Below, piece by piece: positions 37,723 through 46,611 of a stretch of 64,000 nt of DNA (the stretch's first letter is position 1; each line of letters starts with the position of its first letter). The notes below the pieces were generated by a model, which saw nothing but the letters and a program-made list of their open reading frames with translations, made no database searches and was not told where the DNA came from. Position numbers and translations under genes: made by a program. Origin of the DNA: an uncultured Pseudomonas sp. (lineage in GTDB: Bacteria; Pseudomonadota; Gammaproteobacteria; Pseudomonadales; Pseudomonadaceae); contig NZ_CAMPHV010000014.1 in assembly GCF_946886105.1 (NCBI RefSeq), positions 57,184-121,183 on the forward strand, in the 5' to 3' direction.

Positions 37723-38391
37723 TTACTGACCGATGACCTGGACTTGCGAGAGCGGCACAGTGCCGAGCCCGGCGAGATTGAGCATCAACTCGCTGCCGCC
37801 CAGGGTCACGCTGTCGACGTTGGCCGGCAGCAGGGTGTGCAACCCCTTGGTCTCACCGTCATAGGTCGCCTGGGCCTCGAACTTGTATGTGCCGGGCGGC
37901 AACAAATTGCCGCTGGAGTCCTTGCCGTCCCAGATAAAGCTGACATTACCGGCAGGCTTCTCGCCCAGGTTGATACGGCTCACCACCGAACCGGCACTGT
38001 TGTAGACGTTGACGAACACGTTGTTGCTGGTCACCGGCAATACCGCGCTGGCTTTGAAGCTTTCGCTGGTATCGACCACCGCCTTGTCGGTCGGCACTAT
38101 CACCTTGCGCCCGACCATCGACGAAGCCTGCAGCGCCTGGGACGACTGATAGCCGCTGAGCAATGAGCCCATGCTGGTGTTGAGCTTCTCGATGCCCTCG
38201 ACCTGGCTGAATTGCGCCAGTTGGGCGATGAACTCGCCGTTGCCTTGCGGTTCCAGCGGGTTCTGGTTGTTCAATTGGGCTACCAACAGGTTGAGGAACT
38301 CGTTCTTGCCCAGGTCCTTATTGGTACTGCGCTCGTTCTTGATCTGGTATTGATCGAGGAATGAACCGCTAACGTCGCCAACACTGCTCAT
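37723..38391 (-). CDS. flgD: Flagellar hook-assembly scaffold FlgD
   Basis: A 222-residue hook cap protein. The N-terminal secretion and scaffold region has LGKNEFLNLLVAQLNNQNPL, the family signature, and the C-terminal Ig/tudor-like domain has FIWDGKDSSGNLLPPGTYKF. FlgD caps the growing hook and is discarded. It follows flgC after 25 bases. Confidence 0.96.
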   Translation of the reverse strand: MSSVGDVSGSFLDQYQIKNERSTNKDLGKNEFLNLLVAQLNNQNPLEPQGNGEFIAQLAQFSQVEGIEKLNTSMGSLLSGYQSSQALQASSMVGRKVIVPTDKAVVDTSESFKASAVLPVTSNNVFVNVYNSAGSVVSRINLGEKPAGNVSFIWDGKDSSGNLLPPGTYKFEAQATYDGETKGLHTLLPANVDSVTLGGSELMLNLAGLGTVPLSQVQVIGQ

Positions 38392-38416
38392 GTCTATGCG
38401 CTCCTTATCCGATGGC

Positions 38417-38860
38417 TCACTGACCCAGGGTCAGCACGCGCTGCAACATCTGCTTGGCGGTATTCATCATTTCAACGTTGGTCTGGAAGGCGCGACTGGC
38501 GGAAATCATGTCGGCCATCTCCTCGACCACGTTGACGTTGGGGTAATACACATATCCGCCCGCATCGGCAGCCGGATGATTGGGCTCGTAGCGCGGCATC
38601 AGGCTGCCTTGATCTTCGACGATGCCCAGCACCTGCACACCGCGACCGGCCTCGTCCTGCTCGGCGAACAGCGAACCGCGGCTGCCGTCCTGCGCCTGCT
38701 GGAACACGGTGGCGAACACCGGGTGACGGGCGCGGTAGGTTTGATCGATGCTCGAGGAAACCGTCTCGGCGTTGGCGATGTTGCTGGAGATGGTGTTCAG
38801 GCGAGTGCTCTGGGCACTCATGCCGGTACCGGCAATATTGAAAACACTGGCAAGTGACAT
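38417..38860 (-). CDS. flgC: Flagellar proximal rod protein FlgC
   Basis: A 147-residue rod subunit of normal length. The N-terminal motif TRLNTISSNIANAETVSSSI and C-terminal NVNVVEEMADMISASRAFQT are diagnostic. It follows flgB after 14 bases. Confidence 0.96.
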   Translation of the reverse strand: MSLASVFNIAGTGMSAQSTRLNTISSNIANAETVSSSIDQTYRARHPVFATVFQQAQDGSRGSLFAEQDEAGRGVQVLGIVEDQGSLMPRYEPNHPAADAGGYVYYPNVNVVEEMADMISASRAFQTNVEMMNTAKQMLQRVLTLGQ

Positions 38861-38874
38861 GGCATCAGGCTCCT

Positions 38875-39282
38875 TTATTCGCCGCGCAGGGCGCCGATCA
38901 GCCCTTTGAATTTGCTGTTGAGGAAGGTGAAGCTGGCTTGGAAATCGATTGCGTTTTCGGCGTAGCTCGATTGCTCGATCTGCAGGTCGACGGTGTTCTG
39001 ATCGATAGAGGCATGCATCGGATTGCGGTAGACCAGGCTGGCATTGCCGCTGCTCATGCCCTCGGCGGCGATATGACGGCTGTCGGTACGATTCAGATCG
39101 ACCGGGCCGCGCTGGCTCTTGCCGGTCTGCTCGGCGAGCACCGAGGCGAAGTCCAGATCGCGCGCCTTGTAGTGCGGGGTATCGGCGTTCGCGATGTTAT
39201 TGGCCAATACCTCGGCACGCTGGGCGCGAAAGCCGAGAGCCTGCTCATGGATGCCGAGTGCGCGATCGAAGCTGATACTCAT
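38875..39282 (-). CDS. flgB: Flagellar proximal rod protein FlgB
   Basis: A 135-residue rod subunit (MSISFDRALGIHEQALGFRA; ANNIANADTPHYKARDLDF). It is the first gene of flgBCDE. A sigma-54 promoter is 48 bases upstream of the ATG. In this genome the upstream neighbour is not cheR, as in related clusters, but a haem peroxidase gene. Confidence 0.96.
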   Translation of the reverse strand: MSISFDRALGIHEQALGFRAQRAEVLANNIANADTPHYKARDLDFASVLAEQTGKSQRGPVDLNRTDSRHIAAEGMSSGNASLVYRNPMHASIDQNTVDLQIEQSSYAENAIDFQASFTFLNSKFKGLIGALRGE

Positions 39283-39330
39283 GGTCTGAACCTTTGCCGT
39301 TGGCTTGCAGTTGTTCCGTGCAAGACATTT

Positions 39331-39346
39331 AGCAAGGCCCGTGCCA
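39331..39346 (-). promoter_or_regulatory. Sigma-54 promoter of flgBCDE
   Basis: On the minus strand TGGCAC-GGGCC-TTGCT, differing from the RpoN consensus only at the last base. It lies 48 bases upstream of flgB. An AT-rich stretch (39347-39372) lies directly upstream. Confidence 0.91.
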
Positions 39347-39500
39347 GTTTATTTTTATCTTATTTATCAGTAGTTTAACCAATAACAGCAGCCAATAATC
39401 GGGCCAAGCGGCAAAGCCTTTCCGCCTACCGGCAAGCAAAGCGGCAAGCCTGAGCGGCGTCGCAGGCAGCGACGCACGCCAGGTCGGCCAACGCTCAAAA

Positions 39501-41030
39501 TCAAGCGCAGGCGTCCACCCGGCTGTCGAGCACACCAGCGACAACGAGCAGATCCTGCAAATCGAACCGACCGGGATTCACCCCGAGAGTCGGCTGGAAC
39601 GGGACATTCAAGATCGAGCACGGATTGGCACGCAATAGCCCCACGATCGTTTCGCAGACGATCAGGCTGCCGAGAGGGCCGAGACGGTTGCCGCAACCCT
39701 TCACCTTCGCTTCCGCCAGGATGTAAAACCACAGTGGTGTCCGCTTCTCGAAGCCACCGGCCCGCAATGCCGTGAGCTGGTCAATTTCCTCGTCGCTGGT
39801 TTTCGGCCGACAGGCGGCCTCGATGTCGGCGGGCGTCATGCGATCGCATTCGGGCAACACCAGCTCGGCCATGGCCTGGCCCGTGGGAAGGCTGAACAGG
39901 TAGCCACGCAAAAGGTTGCGCTTGGCCAGGAAGCTCATCACATCCAAGGGACCGGTTTGTTTCGGAAGCTCGGCGAGGAAGCTCGTCAGGGTCGGATCGA
40001 TCTGCAGAGCATGGTCGGCCAATAGGCGCTCCCATTGAATGATCCAGTTGGACGGTAGCGTTTCCTCGCCACCGAGGTCCCCGCTCACTTCAGAGAATCG
40101 AAACAACAGCTCGAGAGTCCCTTTGCCCTGGGCGCCGCCCTGCTTCAGAAAATTCAGGTTGAAGTCATAGCTACTCCTCACCAGGCTATGCCCGAACCGA
40201 AAGCCGGCGACGGCGAACTCGAAAGGCATGAATTTCTCGGCGCCCGGACGGTACAAACGGTTCCCTCTCGTCAGCACCTCATTCAGAACACAGCGGTCGC
40301 AAAAGCGCGGAAGGAAGTCATGCAAAACCAGCCACTGGTAGTGGTGGGTCACCAGCCATCGCGCGTCATTGAATGCGAATCCGCAATCGACCACGGCATT
40401 GTGAAACCTCAGGAAAGCCAAGTGGAGCTGCGCGACTATGAGGTTTTCATCATTGCGCGGGTCCCCGATACGGGCTTTACGGTGACGCGACGGATCCGTC
40501 GAGGAGACGCGCGGAAGGTCATGGGCCATCCCCTTGATGCCTTCCAAACCACCGATAAACGGGGTTACCTCGCCGATCACGAATTTGTCGCCATCGAAGG
40601 GGATTGCCAAATCGGCTTCCTTCGGCTGCAGCCCGTACAGGCTGTCCAGATCGAAAGCGCTGGTGCGTTCGTTACGCAGCGTCCGCCGGGCCTGGCTCAA
40701 CGTCAGCGGTTCGAAATCAGGGCGAGCGATGGCCTGGTCAGGTGTCTCGCCCGGCGCGATGGTGATGGTCTTGGTGATGTCATGATCGATGAACTGCCCC
40801 AAGTACGTATAGGGCGCTGGTATCGAGGAATCGGCTTCGGGCGCCGCCCCAGGGACCGTCATCGATGCGCCCAGATCGAGCAATGCCTTGATGGTATCCG
40901 GCGAGCGCGGGAGGAAGGCCTCGGAACACAGCAGGTCTATCGCCGGACAGATGTAGTCGAACTCATCCCAGTAGACGGCGTTGAGGGGGTTATCGTTTTT
41001 CCTGGGGAAGACTGCGGTTCCATGAGTCAT
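39501..41030 (-). CDS. Animal-type haem peroxidase family protein
   Basis: A 509-residue member of the animal (cyclooxygenase/myeloperoxidase) haem peroxidase superfamily. The distal His is His83 in YTYLGQFIDHD. The probable catalytic Arg is Arg192 in RIGDPRNDENLIVAQLHLAF, and the proximal His is His281 in FRFGHSLVRSSYDFN. Such enzymes oxidise halides, fatty acids or phenols with hydrogen peroxide. No signal peptide or secretion repeat is visible. The ATG at 41028-41030 has GGAGG six bases upstream; 87 further open codons upstream lack similarity. It sits alone on the minus strand between cheR and flgB, with no evident tie to motility. Substrate unknown. Confidence 0.85.
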   Translation of the reverse strand: MTHGTAVFPRKNDNPLNAVYWDEFDYICPAIDLLCSEAFLPRSPDTIKALLDLGASMTVPGAAPEADSSIPAPYTYLGQFIDHDITKTITIAPGETPDQAIARPDFEPLTLSQARRTLRNERTSAFDLDSLYGLQPKEADLAIPFDGDKFVIGEVTPFIGGLEGIKGMAHDLPRVSSTDPSRHRKARIGDPRNDENLIVAQLHLAFLRFHNAVVDCGFAFNDARWLVTHHYQWLVLHDFLPRFCDRCVLNEVLTRGNRLYRPGAEKFMPFEFAVAGFRFGHSLVRSSYDFNLNFLKQGGAQGKGTLELLFRFSEVSGDLGGEETLPSNWIIQWERLLADHALQIDPTLTSFLAELPKQTGPLDVMSFLAKRNLLRGYLFSLPTGQAMAELVLPECDRMTPADIEAACRPKTSDEEIDQLTALRAGGFEKRTPLWFYILAEAKVKGCGNRLGPLGSLIVCETIVGLLRANPCSILNVPFQPTLGVNPGRFDLQDLLVVAGVLDSRVDACA

Positions 41031-41304
41031 GGTTGCCTCCAAAAGCAGGTCCTTATCACTGCTTGCTATGCGCTGGCTCGGTGATGGCGCAAATGGACAG
41101 TTGACCGCCGTCGCTATGCCAACACCAGTTGGGGCGTTTGAAGGAAAAGGGGTTCCCTTAATTGAAGGAAAAAGTTGCGAAGGGCTGGCTGAGCAACTGT
41201 CGATTCCCGGCGTCCTGCAACACTTGTTGTCAGCCACTGGCGAAGGTAACGCCTCAGCGCCTTTCCCGAACCCGGCAATACAGCGCGTCATCGCTACAAA
41301 CCAA
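41031..41304. other. Gap upstream of the haem peroxidase gene
   Basis: About 275 bases with no gene that I can support; the open frames here have no recognisable similarity. It must carry the peroxidase promoter, but no clear promoter element was identified. Confidence 0.4.
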
Positions 41305-41329
41305 AACGGGAGACCCTTGGCCTCCCGTT
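41305..41329 (-). terminator. Terminator after cheR
   Basis: An 8-bp perfect stem AACGGGAG/CTCCCGTT with a nine-base loop lies 18 bases beyond the cheR stop. On the minus strand it is followed by TTGGTTTG, a modest U-rich tail. Confidence 0.65.
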
Positions 41330-41347
41330 AAGCAGTTGCGCGTGCGG

Positions 41348-42175
41348 CTATTTAGCCTTGTAGATGATCCCCGGGCTGCATTGCACCATTTGGTAGTGGT
41401 CGGGCAAGCCATTCAAGGCTTCGGATGCGCCTAGCACCAGGTAGCCGCCGGGCTTCAAGGTGGCGTGGATGCGGGTGAGGATGTCCTTCTTCACCTCGGC
41501 CGAGAAGTAAATCAATACGTTGCGGCAAAATACGATGTCGAATTTGCCGAGCGCGGCATAGCTGTCCAACAGGTTCAGCGGGCGGAATTCAACGCGGCTC
41601 TTGATCGCCGGCTTGATCACCCAGCGGCCCGGCCCTTTCGGATCGAAGTAACGCTGCAGGCGCTCCTGGGACAAACCACGCCCCATGGCCAGGCTGTCGT
41701 ACTCGCCGGATTTGCAGTTGGCCAACATCGATGGCGACAGGTCGGTGGCAATGATCTGCACACCGCCCTTGAGCTGGCCGATATTGGTTTTTTCGAACTC
41801 ATCGATGCTCATCGACAAGGAATAGGGCTCCTGCCCCGAAGACGAAGCCGCGGACCAGATACGCAAGCGCTGCCCAGGACTGGCCTTGATCATCTCCGGC
41901 AAGATGCGCTTTTTCAGTACTTCGAACGGATAAGTGTCGCGAAACCATAGGGTTTCATTGGTGGTCATGGCGTCCACGACCTGTTCACGCAAGCCGCTAC
42001 GCGGCTGATTTTGCATACGCTGCACCAATTCCCCGAGGGTTTTGATGCTGTTCTGCTCCATCAGTTTGTTCAGCCGGCTGGAAACCAGGTACTGCTTATT
42101 GTTACCCAACAATATGCCGCACGCTTTTTCCAGGAAAGTCCGGAACTGCTCAAAATCCAAATTACCTGAAGACAC
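41348..42175 (-). CDS. cheR: Chemotaxis protein methyltransferase CheR
   Basis: A 275-residue CheR that methylates glutamates on chemoreceptors using SAM. The N-terminal helical CheR domain has FLEKACGILLGNNKQYLVSS. The catalytic domain has RIWSAASSSGQEPYSLSMSI and the DIVFCRNVLIYF motif. The start is inferred as GTG at 42173-42175 (VSSGNLDFEQF), matching family N-termini, with GAGG eight bases before it; the longer reading has no Shine-Dalgarno. It follows cheV after 44 bases, giving a cheV-cheR pair as in P. aeruginosa beside flgA-flgM. Confidence 0.94.
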   Translation of the reverse strand: MSSGNLDFEQFRTFLEKACGILLGNNKQYLVSSRLNKLMEQNSIKTLGELVQRMQNQPRSGLREQVVDAMTTNETLWFRDTYPFEVLKKRILPEMIKASPGQRLRIWSAASSSGQEPYSLSMSIDEFEKTNIGQLKGGVQIIATDLSPSMLANCKSGEYDSLAMGRGLSQERLQRYFDPKGPGRWVIKPAIKSRVEFRPLNLLDSYAALGKFDIVFCRNVLIYFSAEVKKDILTRIHATLKPGGYLVLGASEALNGLPDHYQMVQCSPGIIYKAK

Positions 42176-42219
42176 TAGCCAGGCCTCGCCGATCATAGTT
42201 AGCACTGAGGGCAACGCCC

Positions 42220-43152
42220 TCAGCCCCCATCTGCCGCATTGATGCGCTCTGCCACCCGAGCAGCCAGGTCATCCGGGCGGAACTTGGCCAAGAAATCATC
42301 CGCCCCTACCTTTTTCACCATAGCTTGGTTGAATACGCCCGAAAGCGAAGTATGCAAGATGATATGCAGCTTTTGCATACGCGGATCGGCGCGAATTTCC
42401 GCGGTCAGGGTGTAGCCGTCCATTTCCGGCATCTCGATGTCGGAAATCAACATGAGAAATTCTTCTTCCGGTTTCCTGCCCTCCTCCACCATGGCCTTCA
42501 AATAATCCAGGGCCTGGCGCCCGTCGTTCAGCGCCACGACCTCTACGCCGACGGTTTGCAAGCAACGGGTGACCTGTTTGCGGGCGACCGAAGAGTCGTC
42601 GCAAGTCAGCACCTTCTTGCTCACGGCCTTTTCCTGGGTTTGCTGGTCGAGCACCCCCATGGAGATGACCTCGGAGGTGGGCGCCACCTCGGCCAGGACC
42701 TTCTCCACATCGATGATCTCGACCATCTTGTTATCCAGATGGGTCACCGCCGTGAGGTAGTGATCGCGCCCCGTGCCCTTGGGTGGCGGATGAATTTCCT
42801 CCCAGTTCATGTTGACGATGCGCTCCACCGAATGGACCAGGAAACCCTGAACCTTGGTGTTGTACTCGGTGATTATCACGAAACTGTTTTCGATGTTGTC
42901 GAGGGGCCCGCTACCCGTGGCCATCGACAGATCCAGGATGGGGATGGTGCCGCCACGGATGCTCGCCACGCCACGCACGACCGGGCTGGATTTCGGCATG
43001 ATGGTGAGTTTGGGGCATTGCAGCACCTCCTTCACCTTGAACACGTTGATGCCATAGAGCTGACTACCGCCCAGGCGAAACAACAACAACTCCAGGCGAT
43101 TCTGCCCAACCAACTGAGTGCGTTGGTTAACCGAATCCAATACACCGGCCAT
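42220..43152 (-). CDS. cheV: Chemotaxis coupling protein CheV
   Basis: A 310-residue fusion of a CheW-like coupling domain (about 1-160; LLLFRLGGSQLYGINVFKVK) and a receiver domain (about 180-305; VLTCDDSSVARKQV, acceptor Asp in LMLISDIEMPEMDGYTL). It couples receptors to CheA and may adapt the signal when phosphorylated. The ATG at 43150-43152 has GAGGAG seven bases upstream. It is divergent from flgA across a 79-base gap. Confidence 0.95.
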   Translation of the reverse strand: MAGVLDSVNQRTQLVGQNRLELLLFRLGGSQLYGINVFKVKEVLQCPKLTIMPKSSPVVRGVASIRGGTIPILDLSMATGSGPLDNIENSFVIITEYNTKVQGFLVHSVERIVNMNWEEIHPPPKGTGRDHYLTAVTHLDNKMVEIIDVEKVLAEVAPTSEVISMGVLDQQTQEKAVSKKVLTCDDSSVARKQVTRCLQTVGVEVVALNDGRQALDYLKAMVEEGRKPEEEFLMLISDIEMPEMDGYTLTAEIRADPRMQKLHIILHTSLSGVFNQAMVKKVGADDFLAKFRPDDLAARVAERINAADGG

Positions 43153-43204
43153 GCCCAAACTCCTCTTATTTTTCAGTCATGCACCCTGTACTTAGCGTAG
43201 CAGG

Positions 43205-43220
43205 CGGCACGAGCCTTGCT
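43205..43220 (+). promoter_or_regulatory. Sigma-54-like promoter of flgA
   Basis: The sequence CGGCAC-GAGCC-TTGCT has correct GG to GC spacing on the plus strand. The predicted start point falls at about 43230, almost on the annotated flgA ATG (43232). Confidence 0.65.
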
Positions 43221-43231
43221 TTTCACTGAGC

Positions 43232-43990
43232 ATGAACGCACAAACGACAATTTATCGACATGCAATGGCAAAATGCCGCCAATGGTTGGCAGTTTTACCC
43301 GCTTTGCTGGCGCTCGGCTATCCCCTCCAAGTTTCTGCCCGCATAACCACGCCCGAACAGCTTATCGGCACCGCTCAAGGGTTTCTTGAGCAGGCGGTCA
43401 GCGACTATTTGCAGCGTAGCGGAATCCAAGGACGCCATGAAATTCAGATCAATCGGCTCGATCCGCGCCTGCGCATGCCGCTATGCGACAAAGAATTGAC
43501 TACGACCCTGGAAAGCCCCGCCCAGCCCATAGGCCGCGTCACCCTGCGCGTGCGCTGCGACGGCAGCGCGCCCTGGACCCTGTTCGTACCCGGACAGGTG
43601 CAGCTGTATCGCGAAGTGGTCACCGCCGTCCGTCCGCTCAAGCGCGACAGCGTATTGAGCGAAAGGGATGTCGCCCTGGCCGAACGGGATGTCGGCCTGC
43701 TCAACCAGGGCTACCTGAACGCACTCACGCAGGCCATCGGCAAAAAACTGACGCGGCCATTGCAGCCCGATCAAGTACTCGCACCGATTCACGTCGAGCA
43801 GGCCGAAGTCGTTCGCCGCGGCGACCAGGTGATCATCAGCGCGCGCAGCGGCGGCATCAGTGTGCGCATGCCGGGCGAGGCCTTGTCCGACGGCGGTATG
43901 GGCAAACAGATCAGTGTTCGCAATCTGGGTTCGCAACGGGTGGTCAAGGCACGGGTGACCGGCCCCGGCCAAGTCGAAGTGGCTATGTAG
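43232..43990 (+). CDS. flgA: P-ring assembly chaperone FlgA
   Basis: A 252-residue periplasmic chaperone for FlgI. A hydrophobic signal segment (LAVLPALLALGYPLQVSA) is followed by the SAF-type domain with RSGGISVRMPGEALSDGGMG. The first ATG (43232) gives an 11-residue polar extension before the signal peptide. The second ATG (43265, MAKCRQWLAVL) gives a classic signal peptide and leaves room for a leader after the sigma-54 promoter. Neither has a clear Shine-Dalgarno. I keep the longer form because pseudomonad FlgA proteins often have such an extension. Confidence 0.92.
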   Translation: MNAQTTIYRHAMAKCRQWLAVLPALLALGYPLQVSARITTPEQLIGTAQGFLEQAVSDYLQRSGIQGRHEIQINRLDPRLRMPLCDKELTTTLESPAQPIGRVTLRVRCDGSAPWTLFVPGQVQLYREVVTAVRPLKRDSVLSERDVALAERDVGLLNQGYLNALTQAIGKKLTRPLQPDQVLAPIHVEQAEVVRRGDQVIISARSGGISVRMPGEALSDGGMGKQISVRNLGSQRVVKARVTGPGQVEVAM

Positions 43991-44186
43991 GCACGATTCT
44001 TGTTAGCTATTTATTAAGTCGAATCAAATGCCGGAATAACGACGATTGGCTGACGAGTTTTCATACTGCGTTTAGACTATGGCTACTGCACGGACACTAT
44101 CGGCTTAGCCGCTGTCGCGGTCGGTAGCGAGCGATCCAGGCGGTACCGCCCCTTTAGCCTGTCGCGATAGTTTTTCAATAAGTGGC

Positions 44187-44213
44187 TAAAGTTTTACTGG
44201 GCATGGCCGACAA
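44187..44213 (+). promoter_or_regulatory. Sigma-28 (FliA) promoter of flgM
   Basis: TAAAGTTT, an 11-base spacer, then GCCGACAA, matching the FliA consensus at all but one base. It lies 39 bases upstream of the flgM ATG. The 262-base gap before it, after flgA, has no recognised gene. Confidence 0.92.
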
Positions 44214-44252
44214 GCTAGGCAAGCGTCCAAACACTGTTCGAGGTTTAGCACC

Positions 44253-44594
44253 ATGGTCATCGACTTCAACCGACCTAACAATGCCGCATCGCCAGCCAAT
44301 TCGGGGCGTACCGGCGGTGCTCAGTCCGGCGGTCGCAACGAAGCCATCGGCACCCAGCAACCTGCGAGCGCACCCGCCACCGAGCAAGCGCAACAGGCCA
44401 GCAAGAGCGGCGAATCCGTTCAGCTCAGCCGTGAAGCTCAGCAGTTGCAGAGCATCAGCGACAAGCTGCGCGACCAACCCAGCGTGGATAAAGAGCGCGT
44501 CGCCCAGCTGAAACAAGCGATTGCCGATGGTAGCTATCAGGTCGACAGCCAGCGCGTTGCCAGCAAACTGCTCAATTTCGAATCCCAGCGCTAG
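44253..44594 (+). CDS. flgM: Anti-sigma-28 factor FlgM
   Basis: A 113-residue FlgM. The N-terminal half is disordered and Ala/Gln/Ser-rich; the C-terminal FliA-binding region ([20 protein letters not shown] and [20 protein letters not shown]) is conserved. It holds FliA inactive until exported after hook completion. Its own sigma-28 promoter creates feedback. HsbA, encoded in the same cluster, is a known FlgM partner in P. aeruginosa. flgN follows after 90 bases. Confidence 0.95.
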   Translation: MVIDFNRPNNAASPANSGRTGGAQSGGRNEAIGTQQPASAPATEQAQQASKSGESVQLSREAQQLQSISDKLRDQPSVDKERVAQLKQAIADGSYQVDSQRVASKLLNFESQR

Positions 44595-44684
44595 CTTCAG
44601 ACGGGCGCTGGGGATGTTTGACGCTTAGCAACAGATTGTCGCGCAGCACCGCTTCGATTCGTTGCCTCCCCCAAGAGCCCGCGC

Positions 44685-45152
44685 ATGCAAGACATTACCC
44701 TGCTCGACCTTTTCACCCAGGACATCGTTACAGCCGAGCACCTGCTCGAACTGATCGATGAAGAATTCCACATCCTCGGTGAGCGCGACCTCCCCCGCCT
44801 GCAAAGCATTCTCGCCGACAAACTGCCGCTGCTCGCCCTGCTCGATCAACACGCCAAGGCGCGCAGCCAGGTGCTGCTCGGCCTGAAATTGAGCGCCGAT
44901 CGTGCCGGTCTGCAGGCAGTCGCTGCGAATTCCGCCCGGGGCGATGAATTGATGACCAGCGGCGATCGTTTGAATGTGCTGCTCGAACGCTGCCAGGCGG
45001 CGAACCTGCGCAACGGACGACTGATTCGTTCCAGCCAGGCCTCGACCAACAGCATGCTCGGTATTCTGCGCGGTGGCGAAACGCCAAACCTCTATGACAG
45101 CCGTGGCAGTGCCGCTAGAATCGGCCAGCATCGCCCACTCAGCCAAGCCTGA
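44685..45152 (+). CDS. flgN: Flagellar export chaperone FlgN
   Basis: A 155-residue helical chaperone for the hook-associated proteins FlgK and FlgL. Typical features are the central helix HILGERDLPRLQSILADKLP and the C-terminal segment TPNLYDSRGSAARIGQHRPL. It follows flgM after 90 bases without a visible promoter or a good Shine-Dalgarno, and is probably co-transcribed. Confidence 0.93.
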   Translation: MQDITLLDLFTQDIVTAEHLLELIDEEFHILGERDLPRLQSILADKLPLLALLDQHAKARSQVLLGLKLSADRAGLQAVAANSARGDELMTSGDRLNVLLERCQAANLRNGRLIRSSQASTNSMLGILRGGETPNLYDSRGSAARIGQHRPLSQA

Positions 45153-45237
45153 AATATTCCAATAAGGCACCGGGGGACATGCTGCCATAATGCCAGTATG
45201 CTAGTGCCCAAGTTTTTTGCTCGGAGATTACTGGACC

Positions 45238-45987
45238 GTGTCCAATCCCTTTATCGAGGACAATGGCCCGCAACCGCCCAAGGTGCTCAAGACGCCTGTG
45301 GAGATCGTTGCCAACCTGCGCCAACTGCAGCAGAACCATGATCCGCTGATCATCACCTTTCATGAACGCAATCAGCGCTTTCAAAGCTATTTGATCGAGG
45401 TCGACCGCGACAAGAACCAGGTCCTGCTCGACGAAATGATCCCCCGGGACGGCGAACGCTACCTGCAGAATGGCGAAACCTTTCATATCGAGGCCTACCA
45501 CGAAGGCGTGCGTGTCGCCTGGGAATGCCTGCAAAGCCCGGAAATCGTCGAACACGAGGGCGCTCGTTGCTACGTCAGCCAGATGCCCCGCGAGGTGCAT
45601 TATCATCAGCGCCGCAATGCATTCAGGGCCCCGCTGAAGCAAGGCGAACAAGTCTCGATCGAACTGGCCGGGGATAAACTGAGCAAACCGCTGAAAGGTT
45701 ACCTGCTGGATATTTCCGCCACAGGCTGTAAGTTACGCATACCCGGCGACTTCACCACCGGCCTGCAATCCGGCCAAATCTACGAGCGCCTGACCATTCA
45801 ACTGCCGTTCGGCGCGATGACCACTGCAGTTGAATTGCGCCATATTCAGTACGTAGAAAAAGTCGACACCACCTTCGCCGGTGCGCGTTTTCATCGTTTG
45901 AGCGGGCTGGAGCAGCGCCAAATCGAGCGCTTCGTCTATCAATTGCAGCGCGAGGCCCGCCGCTTCGACAGCGACGGCTTGTTCTGA
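45238..45987 (+). CDS. flgZ: Cyclic-di-GMP-binding flagellar brake protein FlgZ/YcgR
   Basis: A 249-residue protein with an N-terminal YcgR-N domain and a C-terminal PilZ domain. The c-di-GMP site is partly readable as QRRNAFR (RxxxR type) and the [11 protein letters not shown] segment (D/NxSxxG). It slows or alters stator action when c-di-GMP is high. The start is inferred as GTG at 45238-45240 ([12 protein letters not shown]), matching family N-termini; a GGAG lies 11 bases upstream. It follows flgN after 85 bases. Confidence 0.93.
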   Translation: MSNPFIEDNGPQPPKVLKTPVEIVANLRQLQQNHDPLIITFHERNQRFQSYLIEVDRDKNQVLLDEMIPRDGERYLQNGETFHIEAYHEGVRVAWECLQSPEIVEHEGARCYVSQMPREVHYHQRRNAFRAPLKQGEQVSIELAGDKLSKPLKGYLLDISATGCKLRIPGDFTTGLQSGQIYERLTIQLPFGAMTTAVELRHIQYVEKVDTTFAGARFHRLSGLEQRQIERFVYQLQREARRFDSDGLF

Positions 45988-45993
45988 GTCCGC

Positions 45994-46611
45994 TCAGTGA
46001 TCGACGTGGATACCCAATTCGGCCAGACGCGGCAAATCCTCCGGACGGTCGACGTCCCATAGCACCGGCAGCAATTGGTGCCCCCACCCCAATTGCTGCA
46101 AGCGATCGCGAGTCATGGCCAGGACCTGATCGGTGCCCCAGGGCAGGTTGTTGAACAGTTGCGGATCGATGCGGCGCAGACCAAGCAACACATAACCACC
46201 ATCTTCTGCCGGCCCCAATACCACCGGTTCGTTCTGCAGGGCCAAGCAGGCGCTGCTCAGGTACCCGCCATCCAACGCCGGGCAGTCGTTGCCGATCAGG
46301 ACCACGGCATCGCTTTCCGCCAGGCCTAAAGTCGCTATGCGACGCATGCGTTCGCCCAAATCGCCCGCAGGCTGCTCGACCAGTATCCACCCCCGATCCT
46401 CCGCCAGCGTCTCCAGCTCGTCATCGGGCATATCGTCCAACCAGAGAAAACGCTGGCTGAAATTCGCATCCGGTAGCTGCAAGGCACGGTTGAGCAGGCG
46501 GCGCTGCAAGTCACACGCGCCCTCCTCGCCCAAGGCGGGAATCAAACGGGTTTTCACCTGGCCGGGAATGGGCGAACGCGCCAGCATATGCAAGGAAATC
46601 GTCAGACTCAT
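45994..46611 (-). CDS. TIGR04282-type glycosyltransferase (DUF2064)
   Basis: A 205-residue nucleotidyl/glycosyltransferase-fold protein (MLARSPIPGQVKTRLIPALG; VVLIGNDCPALDGGYL; VVLGPAEDGGYVLLGL). The family is often named with arsenosugar biosynthesis, but most members occur without arsenic genes, and no ars gene is seen here. The ATG overlaps the stop of the preceding glycosyltransferase by four bases (ATGA). It converges with flgZ, with only six bases between the stops. Confidence 0.88.
   Translation of the reverse strand: MSLTISLHMLARSPIPGQVKTRLIPALGEEGACDLQRRLLNRALQLPDANFSQRFLWLDDMPDDELETLAEDRGWILVEQPAGDLGERMRRIATLGLAESDAVVLIGNDCPALDGGYLSSACLALQNEPVVLGPAEDGGYVLLGLRRIDPQLFNNLPWGTDQVLAMTRDRLQQLGWGHQLLPVLWDVDRPEDLPRLAELGIHVDH

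Noticed and set aside
45130..45240. Sigma-54 promoter for flgZ (GGCACCGGGGGACATGC)
   Set aside because: The GG to GC spacing is wrong, so co-transcription with flgMN is more likely.
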